From assembly GCA_025558095.1 (NCBI GenBank), contig JAIVFI010000025.1:186001-250000 (forward strand): DNA of 64,000 nucleotides, given 5' to 3'. This document shows positions 1-10,341 of the stretch, piece by piece (position 1 is the first letter of the stretch; each line of letters opens with the position of its first letter). The notes under the pieces were generated by a model, which saw only the letters and a list, made by a program, of their open reading frames with translations, was not told where the DNA came from and did not search any database. Source of the stretch: Hyaloraphidium curvatum (Eukaryota > Monoblepharomycota > Hyaloraphidiomycetes > Hyaloraphidiales > Hyaloraphidiaceae). The translations under genes and the position numbers were made by a program.

Positions 1-2071
1 CCGCTCGACACTGTTGGCCAGGTTGTCCAAAGCGAGCTGGAGGGTTTCCAATGCGTCTCGGGCGGCGGTGCTGGCGCTGGCGACAGCACTGTTTGCAGCC
101 GACATGTCGGCAGCGGGACCCGCGTCCATGGCATTGATCTGCAAAACCAGGTCCTCGGCAGCACGCTCTACCCTGAGAATCGCCGCCTGCACGGCGTCCG
201 GGGTGCCTGGCAGCACCTGATCCTCGGCGACACTGGATGCGAGCGCCGCAACGTCGGACCTCATGCGACCAAAGACGGCACCAAAGAGCGGGCGATTGCC
301 GAGGTTCTGCAGAGGAGCAAGAACCTGCCTGATGAGGTCCAACAGCTCCGTGACGGCCTCGCGCAGCTTCGCCTGGACTTTGTCCATGCCGTCGTTGACG
401 AAATCCACCGCCTTGTCCACCCCTGCGTCAATGGCAGCGTTGATCTCGTCGTTCTTTTCGCCGTTCAGGAGCTCCGACAGCTCTCGCACCGCAGCAGCGG
501 CCTTTTGCCAGCCCTCCTTTTGAACGAAGGGCAGCTGCAGTTGTGCGAGCAGCTCGTAGATCACTTCCACCGCGCTCTGACCCGCAGCGCATTGCAAGCG
601 CGCGGCGAAGATAGCGTTGACGTCCACGTTCGTGATGTTGATCCCGAGGAGCTGGTTCAGAGTAGGCAGGAGGGGCTCGAGCTTGTTGGCCCCGACCGCT
701 TGGCAGGTGGAAGCGATGGCAATGGCGACGGCAATGAACAAAACGGCGAAAATGAACCCAATGACACCAATAGTGAAGCTGGCGAGCAGGCAGTGGCCGA
801 CAAGTCGCGGGTTCCTCAGGTAAATTCCGACAAAGACGACAATCATCGCGACGACGGAGGCGATCAACATCAGGGATGCAAAAGCAAGGTTCACGGAGTC
901 CACTTTGCGCAGAAGAGAGATCAAGGCTTGCCACTGCTGGTCGCTGCGAGGCGGCAGGGGCATCGGTCAACGCGCTGATGCATGAAAGGCGCTAAGGACC
1001 CCCAACTTACACATTGCTCAGGAAGTTGAGCATCGGTGCAATGTCCTCGTTCCAGATCGTCTCGATCTTCTGAATGATGGCTCTGGCGGGCGGGGACAGG
1101 ATGCCCAAAACGTAGCGCGCAGCAGCCGCGGCCCCCCCTCGCAGCTTCTGGGCAAACGCCGTCCCGTTGTATCCGAGAAGAGCTTCCTCAGTTTCGTCGA
1201 GGATCTTCTCGACCTTGTCGACGAAAGTCTCAAGCTTGCCCGCTTCTGTAGCCGGATCCGAGTCGTCCGTGGCAAGAGCCTCCCCTTGGGCAGGAACGGC
1301 CAGGGGATTCCTCAGCTCGATGTTGATGGCATCGCGCACCCTGGACCCGACCGCGTCCGCGGCTGACGACAGAGCCCGCTTCGCAACCGCCTTGGGGCCG
1401 GAGGTCGCGTTCAGGATCCCGATCCGCTCCCGCACGGCCTGCAGCTTGTCCCGGGCGTCCGCCATGTTCTGGCCGGCCTGCTGCACCGCGGGCTCAATCG
1501 CAACCAGAGCCTCCTGGAGGGGAATGCGAGACATGGCCAGGTCAAACGCCTGATGGATCGTGGAGTTCAAATCCGAGAACACGTAGTTGCCAAAGGGCAG
1601 AATGCCGATCACTTTGAGGCCAGAGAGGGTGAAAAGATCATCAACTGCCGTGTTTGCAGTTTTCATTGATTCGCTGAACTTGACTGCACCGTCCATGAAG
1701 CAGATTGATGACCAGATCACGAATGCAACCGTGCAGAGGAGGATGAAGGAGGGGAGAAGGTGCCTCTTGGCCGAAAACGGCCTAGAAAAGTTGAGCGGCT
1801 TCTCCACGTAGCGCTTCACGAGCGCAGGGTGGATCTTGGCGCAGAAAACGATGCCGACAACGACGGTGATCAGCGCCAAGACGATCCAAATGATGCACAT
1901 GATGGCCGCCGGCTTGTAGACCTCCCAGACCGTCTGCGCATCGAGGACCTGCCCGGGCTCGATCGCCTGCTCTTTCACAAGAAGGTCGCGAAGCGCCGCC
2001 CCGGGGTTCGCAAGGTTGGGACCGGGAAACATAATGGCGATGTAGCTGAGGTTGTTGGCGAGCGCCGTCCG
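1..2071 (-). CDS. Multi-pass membrane protein, prominin-like topology (partial)
   Basis: The gene runs off the left edge, so its C-terminus is missing. Exon A covers about 2071-1011 and exon B 943-1, joined across a GTAAGT...CGCAG intron at 1010-944 that restores one frame. Exon A holds two hydrophobic segments about 25 residues apart, then a roughly 220-residue loop rich in Ala and charged residues. Exon B opens with two more hydrophobic segments, followed by another long helical loop. Two membrane spans, a long loop, two spans and a second long loop is the layout of prominins; this is a topology match only, and I see no diagnostic prominin motif. The 5' end is unsure: the frame reaches a possible acceptor (GCGCAG) just above 2071 and no start ATG was found further upstream. 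Confidence 0.6.
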
Positions 2072-2628
2072 CTGCGCATCGGTCAACGGGGTATCGCCTG
2101 AGCCGTCGGCGAAGGGCGGGAGGTGAAGGTGGCGGGAGGTGAAGGGCGGGAGGTGAAAGTGGCGGGAGGTGACGGGAGGTGAAGGTGTGGGAGGTGAAGC
2201 GCCGGATCAGCGCAGGCGGCAGGAAGGCCAGTGTCAGTGTTTGCCCATGAGGCGAAGACGTTCTTGCGCAAGGCTCACTTCGAAAGGGCAGGTTCGTCGC
2301 CTCGAGGAAGGAAATTGCGATGTCGCTGCCGGCGGCGGCATCAGCACCGTCCTCCACACGTTTGCCCCGTCGTGGGACCCACAGCACGCCCATTGCGGCC
2401 TCGGTGGGACGGGCGGAACCGTCACGCGATGCGGTAGGGCTCTCTGGTGCGGGAAAGGTGGCGGAGTGCGAGCGCGGAATCAGTATCCGCGCCCTGGTCG
2501 GACGGCGGCTGCGAGGCGGCTGGACCCCTACTCAGCCCCCTTTGGGGATGGAAGCCCTGACAGGTGGCGGAGCCAAGCCTATCTCGCCATTCGTGCACTC
2601 AATCCCAGCTAAAAGAATCGGAAACGAC
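2072..2628. other. Intergenic or 5' exon region with a minisatellite
   Basis: No convincing gene. It should contain the 5' end of the minus-strand membrane protein gene and the 3' flank of the transporter gene. It carries a GGGAGGTGAAGG-type minisatellite. Confidence 0.5.
2108..2200. repeat. Minisatellite, imperfect 11-16 bp units
   Basis: About six imperfect copies of GGGAGGTGAAGG with variable GGC spacers lie head to tail. They sit directly upstream of the minus-strand membrane protein gene, possibly in its 5' region. The minus strand reads as pyrimidine-rich TTCACCTCCC units. Confidence 0.8.
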
Positions 2629-4575
2629 CTAGACGCGCGAATCCCATGTCGGCAGCACCCCATCTCTCCCCTCCGCGCCCGGCTCCTCGTGATCCTCCTC
2701 GTCGTCGTCGTCCTCATCTCCATCCTTGTTAGCGTCCGTCACCGCCGCCGTGGTCGGGTACTCCGCGACCGCGGTGGTGAATGCATGCGCCAGCGTCGGC
2801 CTGCGCACCGGGCGCTTCCGCTCCACACTCCCGGCATCCGGTTCCGCAGCGGCCGGCGCGCGATCGGCCAGCAGCGGGGTCCGTTCCGACGCCTCCGCCG
2901 GCGCCGGCGCCGCCTCCCCCTTGGCCTTGCTCGGATCGCGGCTCGAGAGCGGCACGTGCTTGATGCAGAACGAGAGCACCGAGGCGAGGAGCACGACGGG
3001 CACCAGTCCCAGAAAGACGCCCTGCAGCCCGCGCCTGTTGACCTCGAACATGCCCTCGCGGAGCTGCTCCATCTGCCCGGGCGTGATCTCGGGGTACTTT
3101 CCCCGCAGGTCCAGCACCGCGTCCAGCCCGCCCTGCTTGAACGCCGTGACGACGGCCTGCAGCGTCGCCTCGGGCCACGGAAACGACCTCAGTATGGGCG
3201 CGATCACGGGCTTGGTCGCGGCCGCGATCAGCTCGTTCATGACCGCGCCGAGCAGCGAGATCCCCGTGACCCCGCCCAGGCCCTGCACCGCAGACCGGGT
3301 GACCGTCGACGCCGCGAGGTCCGCGCGGGCGACGTTGCTCTGCATGGCCAGGGACATGGGCTGGGTGAGCACGCCCAGGCCGACGCCCGTGGCGACCTGG
3401 AAGCCCAGGACCTCGGCCAGGGGCGAGGCGCGGGAGAGGGTGGAGAGGAGGTACACGCCGCCGGCGACGACGAGGAGGCCGGCGGTGTTGAGGGCGACGT
3501 AGATGCCCGTGCGGGTGATGAACATGCCGGCAGCGATGGTGGTGAAGATCATCGTGAGCCGCATGGGGATGCTGTGGGTTCCGCTGCTGATCGGATCGTC
3601 GCCCCATACGGTCTGAAGGAAAAATGGCATGAAGAAGGGCAAGGATTGGACGGACATACCGCCGAGGAAGGAGTTTGCGACGACGAGCGCCACGTTGCGG
3701 TTTTTGAAGATGTGCAGCGGGATGAGCGGGTTGGCCGTCCTGGACTCCCAAAAGACAAAGGCCGCGATCCCCAGGAACACGAGCGAAAACGCGACCGCCG
3801 TCTGCCACGATGCCCACTCCCACAGCTCGCCGCTGAACTGGAGCGACAGCAGAAGGAGCGAGGTCGTCGACGCCCAGAGCACCGAGCCGAAGTAGTCGAT
3901 CTTGGAGAAGCTGGGCGGCTCCTTGTCCGGCTTGGCCACGTACGTCTCCTTGAGGAAGAAAACGAAGCCCAGGAGCGCGACGGCGCCCAGGCCCGCGGAA
4001 ACGTGGAAGAGAGACCTCCAATCGTAGTTCTGGGTCAGCCAGCCGCCGATCAGCGGGCCCACGACCGACGAGACCATCATCGTGAGCGAGAATAGAGTCT
4101 GGTAAGTCGGCCTCTCGCGCGGCGGCAGGAGCTCCGAGAGGATGACCAGCTGCAGCGCTTGGAGCATGCCGCCCCCCAGTCCCTGGAGCGTGCGGCCGGC
4201 CACGAGCGCGCCGAACGACGGTGCCAGCCCGCAGAGCAGGGAGAAGGCGGTGAAAATGACCATGCCCGTGGCGATGGTCGCGCGGCGGCCCGTCACGTCC
4301 GAGACGGCGACCCAGAGCGGCTGGAAGCTCGTCACGCTGAGGCTGAACCCCGTTACGACCCATGATATGGATTCCTCGGCGTCCAGCTGCGATGCGATCC
4401 GAGGTAGCGACGTCATTATCATGTTCTGCGTGAGGCCGTTGGCGAGCGAGGAGAAGCAGAGGGAGACAATGGAGAGCATGACGGGACGCGTCATGCGGAA
4501 CCGTTCCGAGTCCAGGGTCTTGCGACGCGACAGCTGCCCGCGGCCATTGCTCGCGGGCGTCGCCGCATCGCCCAT
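2629..4575 (-). CDS. Major facilitator superfamily drug/H+ antiporter, DHA2 type
   Basis: A 648-residue single-exon transporter with about 14 predicted membrane segments, as in the DHA2 (14-span) family that exports drugs or moves basic amino acids into the vacuole. The loop after the second span reads SDVTGRR (motif A), followed by AGRTLQGLGGG (motif B region) and VVGPLIGGWL (motif C, antiporter signature). Later GVLTQPMSLAMQS matches the family pattern. The C-terminal tail is long, with an acidic Asp/Glu run and an ERTPLL stretch that could act as a dileucine-type sorting signal (inference). Start chosen at the ATG at 4575; the frame extends a few codons upstream without another ATG. That ATG lies 20 bases from the first possible ATG of the divergent gene. 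Substrate unknown. Confidence 0.9.
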   Translation of the reverse strand: MGDAATPASNGRGQLSRRKTLDSERFRMTRPVMLSIVSLCFSSLANGLTQNMIMTSLPRIASQLDAEESISWVVTGFSLSVTSFQPLWVAVSDVTGRRATIATGMVIFTAFSLLCGLAPSFGALVAGRTLQGLGGGMLQALQLVILSELLPPRERPTYQTLFSLTMMVSSVVGPLIGGWLTQNYDWRSLFHVSAGLGAVALLGFVFFLKETYVAKPDKEPPSFSKIDYFGSVLWASTTSLLLLSLQFSGELWEWASWQTAVAFSLVFLGIAAFVFWESRTANPLIPLHIFKNRNVALVVANSFLGGMSVQSLPFFMPFFLQTVWGDDPISSGTHSIPMRLTMIFTTIAAGMFITRTGIYVALNTAGLLVVAGGVYLLSTLSRASPLAEVLGFQVATGVGLGVLTQPMSLAMQSNVARADLAASTVTRSAVQGLGGVTGISLLGAVMNELIAAATKPVIAPILRSFPWPEATLQAVVTAFKQGGLDAVLDLRGKYPEITPGQMEQLREGMFEVNRRGLQGVFLGLVPVVLLASVLSFCIKHVPLSSRDPSKAKGEAAPAPAEASERTPLLADRAPAAAEPDAGSVERKRPVRRPTLAHAFTTAVAEYPTTAAVTDANKDGDEDDDDEEDHEEPGAEGRDGVLPTWDSRV

Positions 4576-4688
4576 CGTTCGGTCCGTCAATTAGAATGAT
4601 GATTCGTGGCGTCAAGCCCTTGCTTTACGCGAGTTCGCTCGGAGGCAGGGAACGTAATTCATTTCTTGATCCCTCGTCGCTCGCACGG

Positions 4689-6437
4689 ATGCGGACGAAT
4701 CAGGTCTGCATGCTTGTCCTCGCGGGGCTCCTCGCGGTGCTCTTCCTCCCGGGGAGCCCCCCGCCGGCCCCTCGCGCGCCGCATCTCGAGGACCTCCCGC
4801 CACGCGCGTCGATTCCGCCGCCGCCTTCTCCTGCACCTCCTGCACCTCCCCCGCCGCCTCCGCCTTCTCCGCCGCCTCCGCCTTCTCCGCCCCCTCCGCC
4901 GCCTCCGCCTTCTCCGCCCTCTCCGAATCCTTCCCCGCCCCCGCTACCCCCGCCTCCCCCGCCCGAGCCCGAGACCCGCGCGCAGGAGGTCGCGCGCATC
5001 GACGACGAGCAGGCCGCCGCCCGCGGAGCCCGCCGCGCATTCTCCGAGGGCTCCAAGCCCGTGATCCGCTGGGTCAAGGGCGTCTCGACCAACGACGACA
5101 ACGTGACGCGGGCCGCGATCGGCCAGGCCACGCGGCTGTTCGGCGCCTCGGTCGATTACTGCCTGCTCACGACTCCCGGCGTGTCGGCCGAGCGCGCGCG
5201 TGCGATTCTGGAGTGGTCGACCGAGCCGGTCGAATGGTGGCCGGTCGACGAGGGCGACAACCCCCAGCTGGGGAAGCGGCTGCGCGCCGCGGACTGCCCG
5301 CCGCCCGATTGCTTCGGTTATTGGTGGAAATGGTTCCCGGAGCGCGTGCGGCCCGGCGCGCCGGAGCTGAACCTCGACGGGGACATGGTGATCACGGCCA
5401 AGGCGCCCTTCTTCGACGACTGGGCGGCCGGCAAGGACCGCCTCAGGGTGACGTCGGACGACAACTGGCCGCTCAAGGACATGTACGGCTCGTACGTGGA
5501 CCGGATCAACGAGACCCTTCGGCTCTATTCGGGCGCCATCTGGGTCCCGCCCAACCTGCGCTACATGCACCTCTTGCTGGACGTCCTGGATACGTATCCC
5601 CTGAAGCGCCCCCACAACGGGACCAAGGACCTGGACGAGCAGGGCGTGGTCGCGATCGCGCTCGCCAGGCTGGACCCCATCCCCATCCCCCTCTCGCAGT
5701 TCCCGTTCGGCCGCTCTTTCCTCCCGAACCTCGAGTACGGCCTTCGCGGGGACCGCGGCGAGGCATGGGGCTACCATTTCGGCAGGGCATACGAGACGCC
5801 CAACCACCACTTCGCGAACCTCTCGGCGGCGGGCACCGTGCTCCGCCTGGACGCGCGGCCGTCGCCCGCGGAGCGGACGCGGTGGCTCGGGGGGCTGGGA
5901 CAGTGGGGAGTTCCCGGCTGGGGAATGCCGGTCGAGATGACCGCCTTGATCGGGGAGCTGGCGGAGAAGTGGAAGGGGCAGAGGGTGCTGGAGCTGGGCA
6001 CTTCGAGGGGCAAGCAAACAGCGGTGCTGGCGCAGCTCGGCTTGAAGGTGACGACGGTCGACCGGCACGACAGGGGTGCGAAGAAGAACCTCGAGGGGCT
6101 CGGGGTGAACGTGGTGCTGGGCGTCGCGGCCGAGTTCCTGGCATCCACTGCGGAAAGGTGGCCGCTCGTCATCGTGGACGTGCACGGCAACGGACCCAAG
6201 GAGTGGAAGCTCCACGGGCCGCTGATCGAGAGGGTGCTCGAGCCCGGAGGGACGGTGCTGGCGAGCAACGCGGCGCTGTACAAGATCAAGGACTGGGAGG
6301 CGGAGAACGGGGTGAAGATGTGGCTGGAGGGGCTGCCCAAGGACTGGAAGTACGAGGTCAGGGAGCAGCCTGTTCCTGGGCTCGCGATCGTCACCAAGCC
6401 GGGCGGGGACGCAAGCACGGCCGGCGGGGCGGCGTGA
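4689..6437 (+). CDS. Type II membrane protein: proline-rich stalk, glycosyltransferase-like region, SAM methyltransferase domain
   Basis: About 582 residues in one exon. A short N-terminus is followed by one hydrophobic segment (MLVLAGLLAVLFLPG), then about 75 residues of (PPP)S repeats and a luminal or extracellular body, the plan of Golgi type II enzymes. The middle region has a DGD motif near residue 230 in ELNLDGDMVI, suggestive of the DxD metal site of glycosyltransferases. From about residue 430, VLELGTSRGKQTAVL and TTVDRHD look like the SAM-binding loop and acidic strand-2 end of a class I methyltransferase, with VIVDVHG as a motif II candidate. The frame has an earlier ATG at 4596, but 4689 gives a normal signal anchor. 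Function not recognised; a bifunctional glycan-modifying enzyme is an inference. Confidence 0.75.
   Translation: MRTNQVCMLVLAGLLAVLFLPGSPPPAPRAPHLEDLPPRASIPPPPSPAPPAPPPPPPPSPPPPPSPPPPPPPPSPPSPNPSPPPLPPPPPPEPETRAQEVARIDDEQAAARGARRAFSEGSKPVIRWVKGVSTNDDNVTRAAIGQATRLFGASVDYCLLTTPGVSAERARAILEWSTEPVEWWPVDEGDNPQLGKRLRAADCPPPDCFGYWWKWFPERVRPGAPELNLDGDMVITAKAPFFDDWAAGKDRLRVTSDDNWPLKDMYGSYVDRINETLRLYSGAIWVPPNLRYMHLLLDVLDTYPLKRPHNGTKDLDEQGVVAIALARLDPIPIPLSQFPFGRSFLPNLEYGLRGDRGEAWGYHFGRAYETPNHHFANLSAAGTVLRLDARPSPAERTRWLGGLGQWGVPGWGMPVEMTALIGELAEKWKGQRVLELGTSRGKQTAVLAQLGLKVTTVDRHDRGAKKNLEGLGVNVVLGVAAEFLASTAERWPLVIVDVHGNGPKEWKLHGPLIERVLEPGGTVLASNAALYKIKDWEAENGVKMWLEGLPKDWKYEVREQPVPGLAIVTKPGGDASTAGGAA
4830..4970 (+). 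repeat. Proline-codon microsatellite (CCGCCTCCGCCTTCT type)
   Basis: Short tandem CCG/CCT/TCT units encode the PPPPSPPPPP stalk of the type II membrane protein. Such tracts change length readily. Confidence 0.85.
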
Positions 6438-6570
6438 GGCGCGATGACGACTGGACTCGAGGTGACTCGATCACTGTGTCTCGCGCTGCCTCGAAACTCC
6501 GGTTGTCCGCCTCGAAACCGAACCCGAATCCGTTTGCCGACGTAGAACAGCGCCTTGACGCGCGGAAACG

Positions 6571-7424
6571 ATGTCTGTCTCGCGGCCCGCGGCGCCCGCG
6601 GCCCGTGCCAACCTCCTCGCCCTCCAAAGGTATATCAAGCCCGAGCCCGGCCTCGAGAACGTCGCCCCGCGCGTCAAGCAGGAGCCCGGGATAAAGGCCG
6701 AGCCCGGCGTCCGGATCAAGCCTGAGCCGCGCGGCGATGCCCCCCCCGTGAAGCCGGAACCGCGCCGGGGCGGCGGTCCCGGCCCCATTCGCGCGACCCA
6801 ACTCTCGCTAGAGGCGAATGGTTATCGTGCCGAGGCGCGGCCGCCTCCTCTTGCGCCCAAGGCGAGCAGGAAGGTGGAGCCGTACGGGCAGAAGCCGCCA
6901 AAGAAGAAGCCGAGCGCACCGCGGCCCCCAAGGCCACCTTCGTGGGCCACCTTTCCCGCCGAATCCGGACCCTCCTGATCGATCTCTCTCTCTACCGCAG
7001 GGCATACAACATCTACGTCCGCGACATCCTGCCCAAGATCAAGGCAGCCAACCCCACATTCACGCACCAAGAGGCGTTCAGGGTGGCGGCAGCCAACTGG
7101 ACCAAGTCGCCCCTGAATCCCGCCAATGCGCACCTGGCCGCCGCACCAGCCGCAGCGGACGACTGGGCACCCGAACCGGAGGCACAGGATGGGATCGGGG
7201 CCGCGGAGATGGAAACGGTGGACCTGACGAGCGACGGTCCGTCGATGGAGGAGGCGGGGTACGTGAAGGAGGAACTTTCCGCAGTTTCCGAGATTGTGAA
7301 GGACGAGCCGGTCGTGAAGGATGAGCCTGCAGTGAAGGACGAGGTCGCAGCGGAGGGAGAGACCGCTTCGGAGCCCGACCGGAAGCCCGAGGTGGAGGCT
7401 GAGGGCGGCGCCGAGAGCGAGTGA
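6571..7424 (+). CDS. YABBY-like/HMG-box protein with many SUMO-consensus sites
   Basis: Two exons (6571-6941, 7001-7424) with a 59-base intron, 264 residues. Splicing creates RPPSAYNIYVRDILPKIKA, then HQEAFRVAAANW, the helix-loop-helix typical of YABBY C-terminal/HMG-like DNA-binding domains (residues about 121-165). The N-terminal third is a series of psi-K-x-E motifs: IKPE, VKQE, IKAE, IKPE and VKPE at K23, K36, K42, K50 and K61. The C-terminal tail has VKEE and three VKDE. A basic KKKP stretch before the box could be a nuclear signal. Likely a nuclear architectural or transcription factor that is heavily SUMOylated (inference from motif density). Unspliced reading stops soon after the junction, which supports the intron. 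Confidence 0.8.
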
Positions 7425-8088
7425 AGCAGACGGCAGACGCGTGCTCGTGCGCGGCTAGCTTGCTTATGGGATGGCGGCGTGTATGGGGTCTCGCAGGTGG
7501 CATCCGATCGGGGGCGATTGTGTGCCACCGGGAAAGTGCCTATAACGGACGCTGTCTTCCCCACGATCAGACCCTCGCATAGTGCGACTGTATCCTTGGG
7601 CTCCCCGGCTGTCAACTCGGAAGTGCATCGGGACATTGCTTCGGCTGTCCGACCACTCGATTCCCAATGTGGCGCACCTGTGAGGCAGGTGACTGCGTAG
7701 CACCGATTTGTGGGGCCAGACGCGGCTGATTCGGGAGTTCACGATGTTTCATTTGGTTTCCGGCGTTTTGAAGACCCGTACCGCCGCTGATGTGCTCATG
7801 GGGAATGTCGCGAGGGGTGCGATCGGGGTCCCCCGGCCGATCCTGCGCAACTGTCCGCAGGGGCCCCGACATCATGCCCACGCTACTTGCGGGGCCGCCC
7901 GCGCGGCCGCCCGGCTTCCGGGCCGGATGCCAGCGGCACATCGCAAAGCCAGCGCCTTGGCCACGGCGCCTCAACTCGGTTGAATCGGGTGCCGTTGCGC
8001 TGGGCCATCCCAAGAAAAAAAAAACACCAGCCCACCCCCTAGGTCCCCGTGGTGCCCGGACGTCATCTCCACGCATCGCGCCGCGACG
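7425..8088. other. Intergenic region
   Basis: No gene, RNA or repeat recognised. It should contain the terminator of the HMG-like gene and the promoter of the secreted protein gene. Confidence 0.5.
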
Positions 8089-10069
8089 ATGGCCGGATCG
8101 CGCCGCCGACACCTCCCGAAGGCCGCATGGCTGCTGGCCGCGGCTGCCGGCGCGCTGTGGGCCGTCCCGCACGGCGCCGCCGCGGTGTCCCTGTTCGGCA
8201 GCGCCGAGCCCGCCGACATCTTCTCCTTCCAATCGGCGGACCTGCCCACCATCACTGAAAGCATGAAACACGACAACGACGTGGAGCAGAGCAACCTGAC
8301 GCTCGCCCACTCGCCGTACCGCCGCTACCGGCGGGGCCCGGCCCGCAACTGGGGTGTCAGCCTCGGCGGCGCCTCCGACGTTCCGGTGGGCACCGCGGAT
8401 CGCAATGTGCTTCGTTTGTCTTGCATGTCTGATCGACGCCCGTTCCACCGTGTCGATCGCGCGGCCGCCGGGCGGTGCCTGAACCTTCTCCCATGCCGTT
8501 GCGTTGCCGTAATGCCGACGCCCTTGCGCCGCCTCGCCGCAACAGAACACGATGCAGAACCCGGCCTACCACGTGTTCCCGGACAGCCACCTCACGGTGA
8601 TCGATTCGCCCGACGGATGGGTGCACTTTGTGAGGCCGGCCAGCAGCATGCCGCGGGGAGAGAACTGACTCGCTCGCGCAGTGGTCCGAGTGTGAAAACT
8701 ACCGGACGGTCGCATCGGACCGCTGGCTCGACGCTCCAGGATACCAAGTTCCCTACACGCCATACCCTCAGGTGAGGGCGAGGGCTGTCTCGGCCGTTTC
8801 TTGTCCAAATTCTAAGCTGAGGCACTTCGCAATCCACCTCCAGATCTATTTCGGAGGGCGCAGGGACTACCGCGGCTATGACAACGGTGGGGGGATTGGG
8901 GATAGCTTGTGAGATTTATGCTAAAGTCGTAGAAGGCGGGAAGTGGTTGATGGCAGTTCACCGGCACCCCACGGATGGCAACCCACGGGTGAGCTGAGGC
9001 GGTGCCTGCATTGCGGAGTTTCTCATCCGCACCCACACAGCACTACATCGGCTTTTACCACGCCGAAGATGGCTACTGGCCTAGATACCCCGCCGGCGGC
9101 CCCGCATGGAAGTCAGTCGGCCTCGTGCACTCCTGGGACGCCGTGAGTTGTTTGCGGGCTGGCAGGAACATTCGCGCTTACGCTTCGGCGGCAGGGCATC
9201 ACCTGGCAGCACATGGGCCAGATCGTGAGCAGCCCGATCGGCAGGCCGCACGACGACAACGCCCACTTTGGCGGTATAGGAAACCAGATTGTCACCTGTG
9301 TGTAATGCGCCGATTACGGTGATTCTGTTTGTGCTGACCGCTCGCGGCCCACAGGGGACAAGGGCAGCAACCGCTGGATCATGGTGCGCAGTTCTGAGAA
9401 TGAATGCTCCTCTCGTGCTCACCGCCTTCCTCAGATCTTTGCTGAGCACCAGCTGGGTGCTGCCGTCAGCTACGACCCGAACGGGTACCCCAACACCTGG
9501 TGCGTGCTCTGCACGCCCTGTTCTGCAAGACTAAATCCCGCCCCCGGCCCCCGTCACGCAGGTTCAAGTGGTCTGGCGACGGCTTCAACTCGCCCGGCCT
9601 CGGCGGGCGATACGTCCCCCTTCCCGGACTCGACTGGGTGAGTACATCGAGAGTGTGATTTGGCACTTCAGTCACGAACCTCAATCTCGTCCCTTCCATG
9701 CCATGATGAATCAGGTGCCCGGCTCCAACCCCTCGCTGCACTGGAACGTCCTGCTCGAGAAATGGATCATCATCTACAACTCCTGGGACAATTGCCTGCA
9801 CATTTCGGCGTCGGACGACTCGATCCACTGGGAGGGCGTGCGCACGCTGACCTGCTCCATGGACGGCACCCGGGCGTGGTACGCCTCCATCATCGGCCCC
9901 GAGGGCTCGTCCTTCTGGAGCGGCAACTGGATGAGACTTTATTATGCCGAGTGAGCAAAGAAGGCCGGACGTTTTGATTCGGGCTGATCGTTGCCCCCGC
10001 AGCCGCTTCGCCTGGCCCGACATCCGCAGGCTAGTTCAGCGACAAATGAACGTCTGGCGGGGTGATTGA
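8089..10069 (+). CDS. Secreted beta-propeller protein, glycosidase-like (11 exons)
   Basis: Proposed exons: 8089-8385, 8546-8629, 8682-8771, 8844-8886, 8957-8988, 9041-9142, 9195-9297, 9355-9499, 9562-9637, 9715-9950, 10003-10069. They join in frame to 424 residues; the 32-nt exon 5 is the least certain. The N-terminus has a signal peptide (basic start, then AAWLLAAAAGALWAV, cleaved near AAA). The body shows blade-like repeats: YIGFYHAEDG, VGLVHSWD with GITWQHMG, DDNAHFGGIGNQ, RWIMVRSSENE, and WNVLLEKWIIIYN with DDSIHWEGVR. This matches the look of five-bladed propeller hydrolases (GH43/GH32-like), with DDNAHFGG a candidate active-site blade. I cannot assign a CAZy family or substrate. Secretion and exon number are unusual for the window. 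Confidence 0.7.
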
Positions 10070-10341
10070 AGGCTCCTATTATTCCTACGTCGTCTTTCCT
10101 CCTTCGCCTCTTCATCTCTGGCACCTTTTGACTAGTTCGCGCTAAAGTGGCTTTTGGGAAACAAGAGAGTTGTTGTACAGTAGCCGGGCAATGATATCAC
10201 GTAGTGCGCTGCACCTTGATGGGACGAGTTCTGATGCTGCATGACACACGAGCTTCGATGCGGCCGCGGGCGCCCCTCTGTCGAGGGGTGGCGCCGCCTG
10301 TAAACAACAACACGCTTCACTTCCGAACGTCCCACGCTGCG

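Noticed and set aside
9143-9300. Apparent broken frame in the secreted propeller gene
   Set aside because: Re-reading the exon 9195-9297 gives one clean frame from GITWQHMG to DDNAHFGG. No indel is needed.
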